Source of the DNA: Nocardioides sp.
Lineage (GTDB): Bacteria > Actinomycetota > Actinomycetes > Propionibacteriales > Nocardioidaceae
DNA length: 64,000 nt
Assembly: GCA_020636915.1 (NCBI GenBank)
Contig: JACJWV010000007.1
Coordinates: forward strand, 62,001-126,000
Direction of reading: 5' to 3'
The number at the start of each line of letters is the position of its first letter. Within the stretch, counting starts at the first letter, position 1. Both the position numbers and the translations under genes were made by a program. Below, piece after piece: positions 58,418 to 64,000 of this stretch. The notes beneath the pieces were generated by a model. That model ran no database searches, was not told where the DNA came from, and saw nothing but the letters and a program-made list of their open reading frames with translations.

Positions 58418-58907
58418 GTCCTGCCGAGGTGCCGTGGGCTTCCTGGATCAGCTGGTTGACCTGCCGCTGGACCTCTTCGACCCGCGGGATGTCGTGCATC
58501 TTGATCTGGCCGTGCGTGCTCGCGTCCGAGATCACCAGGGTCCCGCACCCGAGCATCCGGTCGATCGGGCCGAACTCGTAGGCGATGTCGCTGATCCGCG
58601 CGAGCGGCATGTCGTGGCCGCGGCGCACGATGATCCCGTGCCGGGTGATGAGCCGGCGGTCGGTGAAGGTGAAGGTCGCCGTCGCCCAGGTGGCCAACGG
58701 CCGCAGCACGAACCACACGATGCCGACGAGCAGGACCACCCAGATCGCCAGGGTCGCGGTGCCGTTGTCGATCTTGACCTGCGCATAGCTGCCGACCGCG
58801 AGCAGCAGCACCAGGCAGATGAGCGGCCAGATCAGGGCCTTGGGGTGCGTCCGGGTGTCGATGACGACGTTCTCCCCGGGGTTGAGCAGCTTGCGCGAGA
58901 TGGCCAC
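58404..58907 (-). CDS. PH-domain (DUF304/bPH2) membrane protein
   Basis: The 167-residue protein has two spans (ALIWPLICLVLLLAVGSYAQ; LAIWVVLLVGIVWFVLRPL) then a bacterial PH-like domain (FTFTDRRLITRHGIIVRRGH; DMPLARISDIAYEFGPIDRM). Function of the family is unknown; it may bind membranes or proteins. Its end overlaps the cyclase start, so the two are translationally coupled and may act together. Confidence 0.85.
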   Translation of the reverse strand: MAISRKLLNPGENVVIDTRTHPKALIWPLICLVLLLAVGSYAQVKIDNGTATLAIWVVLLVGIVWFVLRPLATWATATFTFTDRRLITRHGIIVRRGHDMPLARISDIAYEFGPIDRMLGCGTLVISDASTHGQIKMHDIPRVEEVQRQVNQLIQEAHGTSAGHDGT

Positions 58908-58919
58908 GCGCAGATCATG

Positions 58920-59744
58920 TCACTGATCGCTGTCGGAGGTGGGTCGCACGTGCACGACGTCGCCGGCACCGACCACGCTCTCCCCTGCCGGCCCGAGCAC
59001 GACCAGCCGACCCGCGTCGTCCACGCCCGTCGCACGCCCCTGCAGCGTCTCCCCCGACGGCAGCTCGACACGCACCTGCTGTCCGACCGTGACGCAGGCG
59101 GCGGCGTACGACGAACGCAGCCGCGCCACACCGTCGGCCCCGCCCGCCTGCCAGGCGTCGTACGCCTCGCGAAGCCCGGTGAGGAGCGCCACCAGGAGCG
59201 TGGTGCGGTCGGGCTCCTCCCCCGACTCCAGCGCCAACGACGTCCCGGTCGGCACCGGGAGCTCCTCGGGACGCTGCGACACGTTGAGACCGATCCCCAC
59301 CACGGCGGCCGGCCCGGCCGGGGTGTCCACCCGCTCGACCAGGATGCCGGCGACCTTCCGCTCGCCGAGCAGCACGTCGTTGGGCCACTTGACCGCCGCG
59401 GCGGCGTACCCACGGCTCCGCAGCGTCTTGGCCACCGTGTGCCCGGTCAGGAGCGGCAGCCACGGCCAGCTGGTGGCGGGCACGGTCGGGCGGAGCAGGA
59501 CCGAGAAGACCAGTGACGAGCGAGGTGGTGCCTCCCAGCTCCGGTCCAGGCGGCCCCGGCCGGCGGTCTGGTGCTCGGCCACGACGACGGTCCCCTCAGG
59601 GGCCCCCTCGCGCGCCCGCTCGGTCGCGACCGCGTTGGTCGACGGCACGCTCTCGACCACCTCGACGGCCAGGTCGGGCGCCAGTCCGGAGAGCTCGGCG
59701 GCATCGAGTGATGGGCGTCGCATCGGTGCAGCGGTCACGGGCAC
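58920..59744 (-). CDS. birA: Biotin-[acetyl-CoA-carboxylase] ligase BirA
   Basis: Attaches biotin to carrier proteins. The 274-residue protein has AEHQTAGRGRLDRSW (biotin/ATP loop) and VKWPNDVLLGERKVAGILVE. No N-terminal helix-turn-helix, so it is a class I enzyme without repressor function. The GTG at 59744 is the longest start; GTG 59738 and ATG 59723 are alternatives. Divergent from the acyl-CoA carboxylase beta gene, its functional partner. Confidence 0.94.
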   Translation of the reverse strand: MPVTAAPMRRPSLDAAELSGLAPDLAVEVVESVPSTNAVATERAREGAPEGTVVVAEHQTAGRGRLDRSWEAPPRSSLVFSVLLRPTVPATSWPWLPLLTGHTVAKTLRSRGYAAAAVKWPNDVLLGERKVAGILVERVDTPAGPAAVVGIGLNVSQRPEELPVPTGTSLALESGEEPDRTTLLVALLTGLREAYDAWQAGGADGVARLRSSYAAACVTVGQQVRVELPSGETLQGRATGVDDAGRLVVLGPAGESVVGAGDVVHVRPTSDSDQ

Positions 59745-59749
59745 TAGAT

Positions 59750-59774
59750 TGGCCTACGGTCCACATCTAGGCCA
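59750..59774. promoter_or_regulatory. Inverted repeat in the birA/accD divergent promoter
   Basis: TGGCCTA (59750-59756) and TAGGCCA (59768-59774) form a perfect 7-bp inverted repeat with an 11-nt spacer, exactly between birA and the carboxylase gene. It may be a site that coordinates both genes. No regulator can be named. Confidence 0.4.
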
Positions 59775-59790
59775 GTGAGGAGCCGTGACC

Positions 59791-61406
<1,616 letters not shown>

Positions 61407-61410
<4 letters not shown>

Positions 61411-61643
61411 GCGCCGAGGACGAGGCCGTCGCCCCCGAGCCGCAGCAGCCGTTCCTGCGCGTGGTGCGGGGGGATGCCACCCCCGAGGAGATCGCCGCCC
61501 TGGTGACCGTGCTGGCCGCGGCCCGGACCGCGCCGCCCGCACCGCCGCGACGGCGCCCGGAGTGGGGTCACGCCCGCCGCGCCCAGCGGGTCACCTACCG
61601 GCGCGGCCCGGGCGGCTGGCGGGCGAGCGCGCTCCCCTCCTAG
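61407..61643 (+). CDS. Acyl-CoA carboxylase epsilon subunit (AccE-like)
   Basis: The 78-residue protein has the AccE core FLRVVRGDATPEEIAALVTV followed by a basic, Pro/Arg-rich tail ending WGHARRAQRV. The epsilon subunit stabilises the beta hexamer of actinobacterial acyl-CoA carboxylases. The GTG overlaps the beta subunit stop as GTGA, so translation is coupled. Small size is normal for the family. Confidence 0.93.
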
Positions 61644-61709
61644 GGCCACCCGGGCGGGCGCCGCGCCCGGGATTTCGCCTGACTCCCGGCAGGTCGCGGT
61701 CTGGACCAC

Positions 61710-61807
61710 TATTCTTGAGCCAACCTTTGAGGTTTTCGGTGTGGCGTCTTGAGGGCTGACCCGCAGACTGGATCCGTCAGCAGACGCAGGACGCGGGAGT
61801 CAGGGTT
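61710..61807 (+). promoter_or_regulatory. Promoter and structured leader of the glycosyltransferase gene
   Basis: TATTCT (61710-61715) is a good -10 box, so transcription should start near 61722. The leader of about 85 nt has an AACC-TTTGA-GGTT hairpin (61722-61734) and a two-part stem: GCGTCT (61744-61749) with AGACGC (61782-61787), and GCTGAC (61755-61760) with GTCAGC (61776-61781), with a 5-nt TGAGG bulge on one side only. A 10-bp inverted repeat CTGACTCCCG/CGGGAGTCAG (61679-61688, 61794-61803) brackets the region. It could be a riboswitch-like or protein-binding leader; it matches no class I can name. Confidence 0.45.
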
Positions 61808-63322
61808 TTGGACGCGAATGAGACGGGGCCGGACGGGTACCCCCAGGTGACCCAGCCCATGGCTGCGCCACCGACGCAAGCGATGCTGGGTGAGAACGAG
61901 TACATCCGGACCGCCGATCCGGACCTCGCCGTCTACGAGCCGCAGTTCCTCGACGAGGTCGAGGAGCTGCCGACGTACCGGCCCACCGTCGGCTGCATCA
62001 TCCCGGCCTACAACGAGGCCGAGACGATCGCCGGCGTGCTGGACTCGCTCCTCCAGCAGACCCGGCTCCCCGACGTGATCCACCTGATCGTCAACAACAC
62101 CTCCGACGACTCGGTCGAGATCGCGAGCCACTACGCCGGCCCGCACACGCGGATGACGCCCACGGGCGAGCAGAGCACGATCATCTACGTCCACGACATC
62201 GGCAAGAACCCCGACAAGAAGGTCGGCGCGCTCAACTACGGCTACTCCCTGGTCGAGCACATGGACTACCTGCTCGGCGTCGACGGCGACACCACGCCGG
62301 AGCCGGACGCGATCGAGCACCTGGTCAACGAGATCGCCAGCGACGACCGGATCGGCGGCATCTCCGCGATCTACTCGATCGACGACAGCGCGCTCGACAG
62401 CGTCATGGCCAAGTTCCTCATCGCCGGCCAGCGCGCGCAGTTCGCCGCCTTCAACATGCAGAACCTGCTCAAGGGCCGCAACATGGCGGTGCTCGGCGGC
62501 CAGTTCTCCATCTTCTCGACCCAGGCGCTGCGCGACGTGCTCCGCGACAGCCACCAGCGCACCCCGTGGGTCAGTGACAGCGAGGTCGAGGACTCGCTCC
62601 TGTCGCTGCAGATCAAGAGCGCCGGCTACCTCACCAAGATCAGCGCCCGGGCCCGCGCCCACGTGGGCGGCATGGACACCCTGCGGTCCCTCGACGCCCA
62701 GCAGGTCAAGTGGAACTTCGGCGCGATCGACCTGATGTGGCCCGGCCAACGAGGCGACACCAAGGGTCAGCCGTTCCACCCCAACCTGCGACTGCGCTGG
62801 TTCGAGCACATGTCGATGGTGGTCAACATCGTCAGCCGCTCGATGTTCGTCTTCCTGCTCGCCGGCTCCCTGCAGCTGCACGCGTTCGTCTTCAGCGCCT
62901 GGTGGCTGATCCCGCCGCTCGGCGCCGTCTGGCTCAACTACCGGGTCGCCCGGTCGATGGAGTTCGCCAACAAGCGCGACTACCTCTTCGCCCTGCTGGT
63001 CGTCCCGGCCGAGGCCTACATGGTGATCCGGATGGGCCACTTCATCCGGGCGTGGCTGAAGTTCTTCAGCCGACAACAGACCGACAACTGGGCCGCCCAG
63101 GCCAAGGCGGAGCGCGGCAAGGGTGTCGCCTGGATGTACCCCTACCTCTCCTTCGCCCTGGTCTTCGCGATCGCCGGCGTCATCTGGGTCTACTTCCTCC
63201 CCATCCCGCTCCGCTCCGACATCCTGGCGGTGTGCTGGCCGATCCTCGGCGTGATCACCGTGCTGCAGACCGCGTGGATGATCATCAAGGCCATGAAGCG
63301 CTACCGCGGTTTCAAGGCCTGA
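61808..63322 (+). CDS. Membrane-bound processive family-2 glycosyltransferase
   Basis: The 504-residue protein has a GT2 domain (residues about 60-330): PTVGCIIPAYNEAETIAGVL, DxD in LGVDGDTTPEPDAI, acceptor ED in SDSEVEDSLLSL and a KW motif in QQVKWNFG. Four to five spans follow (FVFLLAGSLQLHAFVFSAWW and on). This resembles cellulose/hyaluronan-type or poly-beta-glucan synthases that make and export a polymer. No PilZ domain is present. TTG start at 61808 with a GGGAG site 9 nt upstream; ATG 61859 is possible. The lipoprotein that follows is probably cotranscribed. Confidence 0.88.
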   Translation: MDANETGPDGYPQVTQPMAAPPTQAMLGENEYIRTADPDLAVYEPQFLDEVEELPTYRPTVGCIIPAYNEAETIAGVLDSLLQQTRLPDVIHLIVNNTSDDSVEIASHYAGPHTRMTPTGEQSTIIYVHDIGKNPDKKVGALNYGYSLVEHMDYLLGVDGDTTPEPDAIEHLVNEIASDDRIGGISAIYSIDDSALDSVMAKFLIAGQRAQFAAFNMQNLLKGRNMAVLGGQFSIFSTQALRDVLRDSHQRTPWVSDSEVEDSLLSLQIKSAGYLTKISARARAHVGGMDTLRSLDAQQVKWNFGAIDLMWPGQRGDTKGQPFHPNLRLRWFEHMSMVVNIVSRSMFVFLLAGSLQLHAFVFSAWWLIPPLGAVWLNYRVARSMEFANKRDYLFALLVVPAEAYMVIRMGHFIRAWLKFFSRQQTDNWAAQAKAERGKGVAWMYPYLSFALVFAIAGVIWVYFLPIPLRSDILAVCWPILGVITVLQTAWMIIKAMKRYRGFKA

Positions 63323-63364
63323 CCTCTGCCGCCCGCTCGCCCCCGAACCCCGCAGGAGAACCTG

Positions 63365-64000
63365 ATGACCCGCACCCGCTCGCGCCTCTCGACGGCCGCG
63401 GCGAGCCTGACCGGCCTCGTCGCCGCCGCCGTGCTGCTCAGCGGCTGCTCCGCCATCGGCGACCTGACCAGCTCCGACGAGAAGTCCGCCTCGGCGAGCC
63501 CGTCCCCGAGCGCGTCGGCCACGCCGTACCCCTCGCAGTTCACCCGCGACGGCACGTTCCAGTCCCACATCGACATCAACGGGATGGACTACGTCTACAC
63601 GCTCTACCCGACCAAGTCGACGCCGCGGACGAACGAGTGGTACCCCAAGGGCAACAAGTACTTCTCGTTCACCTTCCAGGCCTACGACCTCAACCGGAAG
63701 ATCCGCGACCCGTTCGCGAGCAAGCGGAAGGTCTACCTCTCGCGGATCCAGGTCGACTCCGACACCGTGACCTACGACGGCGGGAAGACCCAGCACCCCT
63801 ACGAGCTCGACGCCGAGGCGAAGACGATCACCTTCGACCCCGAGCCGCTCTCGACGAAGTACGGGATGCTCATCACCTCCCCCAAGGGCGCCTTCGAGCT
63901 GCGCAACCAGAAGATCAAGCCGACCTCGAAGGACACCAAGGGCATCGACCTGCACTTCACCGCGACCGTGTGGGTCCAGGACTCCCCCGGTTCGACCGGC
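63365..64000 (+). CDS. Lipoprotein of unknown function, partial
   Basis: The reading frame runs off the right edge; 212 codons are present. ATG 63365-63367 has AGGAG 6 nt before it. N-terminus is a type II signal peptide with lipobox LLSGC (Cys near residue 28), then a Ser/Ala-rich linker (SASASPSPSASATP) and a beta-rich domain (FTRDGTFQSHIDINGMDYVY). I do not recognise the domain. It lies 42 nt after the glycosyltransferase stop, so it is probably in the same polymer-synthesis operon, exported and membrane-anchored. Confidence 0.85.
   Translation, partial: MTRTRSRLSTAAASLTGLVAAAVLLSGCSAIGDLTSSDEKSASASPSPSASATPYPSQFTRDGTFQSHIDINGMDYVYTLYPTKSTPRTNEWYPKGNKYFSFTFQAYDLNRKIRDPFASKRKVYLSRIQVDSDTVTYDGGKTQHPYELDAEAKTITFDPEPLSTKYGMLITSPKGAFELRNQKIKPTSKDTKGIDLHFTATVWVQDSPGSTG

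Overview
This window comes from a high-GC actinobacterial chromosome, most likely Nocardioides or a close relative in the Propionibacteriales. The evidence is the very high GC content, frequent GTG starts, the acyl-CoA carboxylase beta/epsilon pair, an RNase E with a long lysine/alanine-rich N-terminus, paired clpP genes, and the block clpP-clpX / folC-DUF4233-ndk / mreBCD-PBP2-rodA / radical SAM-DUF2344 / rne / rplU-rpmA-obg-proB. Most of it is core chromosome read on the minus strand. I saw no prophage, insertion sequence, CRISPR array or rRNA.

Layout. 1-1.8 kb: end of a beta-propeller gene, a palindrome-rich gap and a 5'-truncated DUF222/HNH gene. 1.9-8.5 kb: a small membrane protein, ligA, a TetR repressor with its drug-efflux MFS, a DJ-1/PfpI protein and a half-length MetE-like protein. 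8.5-15.2 kb: mnmA, cysteine desulfurase, an endonuclease/exonuclease/phosphatase-fold protein, proB, obg, rpmA and rplU. 15.3-17.6 kb: a winged-helix regulator divergent from an MFS gene. 17.6-26.7 kb: rne, DUF2344, a winged-helix HTH_42 gene, a CynX-like MFS and a radical SAM protein. 26.8-30.2 kb: DUF4188, a second DHA2 efflux MFS and a Ca2+/H+ antiporter. 30.2-36.6 kb: rodA, PBP2, mreDCB and ndk, the cell-elongation block. 36.6-44.1 kb: a flavoprotein divergent from a MocR/PdxR regulator, DUF4233, folC, a GNAT and valS on the plus strand. 44.2-51.3 kb: a frame-disrupted collagen-like membrane protein, clpX-clpP2-clpP1, an SRPBCC protein, a lipase-like hydrolase, tig, tRNA-Pro(TGG) and tRNA-Gly(TCC). 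51.4-59.7 kb: a SpoIIE-type phosphatase, nei, rpiB, an esterase, a DUF2568 protein, purE-purK, an orphan winged-helix protein, a class III nucleotidyl cyclase, a PH-domain protein and birA. 59.8-64 kb: accD-like and epsilon genes, a processive family-2 glycosyltransferase behind a structured leader, and the start of a lipoprotein gene.

How the genes work together. BirA biotinylates the acyl-CoA carboxylase whose beta and epsilon subunits lie beside it. Cysteine desulfurase supplies sulfur to MnmA for tRNA thiolation. MreBCD, PBP2 and RodA form the elongation machinery. Trigger factor, ClpP1P2 and ClpX form a protein-quality block. Several normally contiguous core operons are split by small cassettes of a regulator plus a transporter or enzyme.

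The most unusual signals are regulatory and repeat-related rather than a new multi-gene system. They are a broken collagen-like gene ending in a 30-bp inverted repeat shared with valS, repeat DNA translated into the RNase E tail, several perfect palindromic operators, a likely structured leader before the glycosyltransferase, and recurring leaderless promoters. I did not find a convincing undescribed defence or metabolic system.
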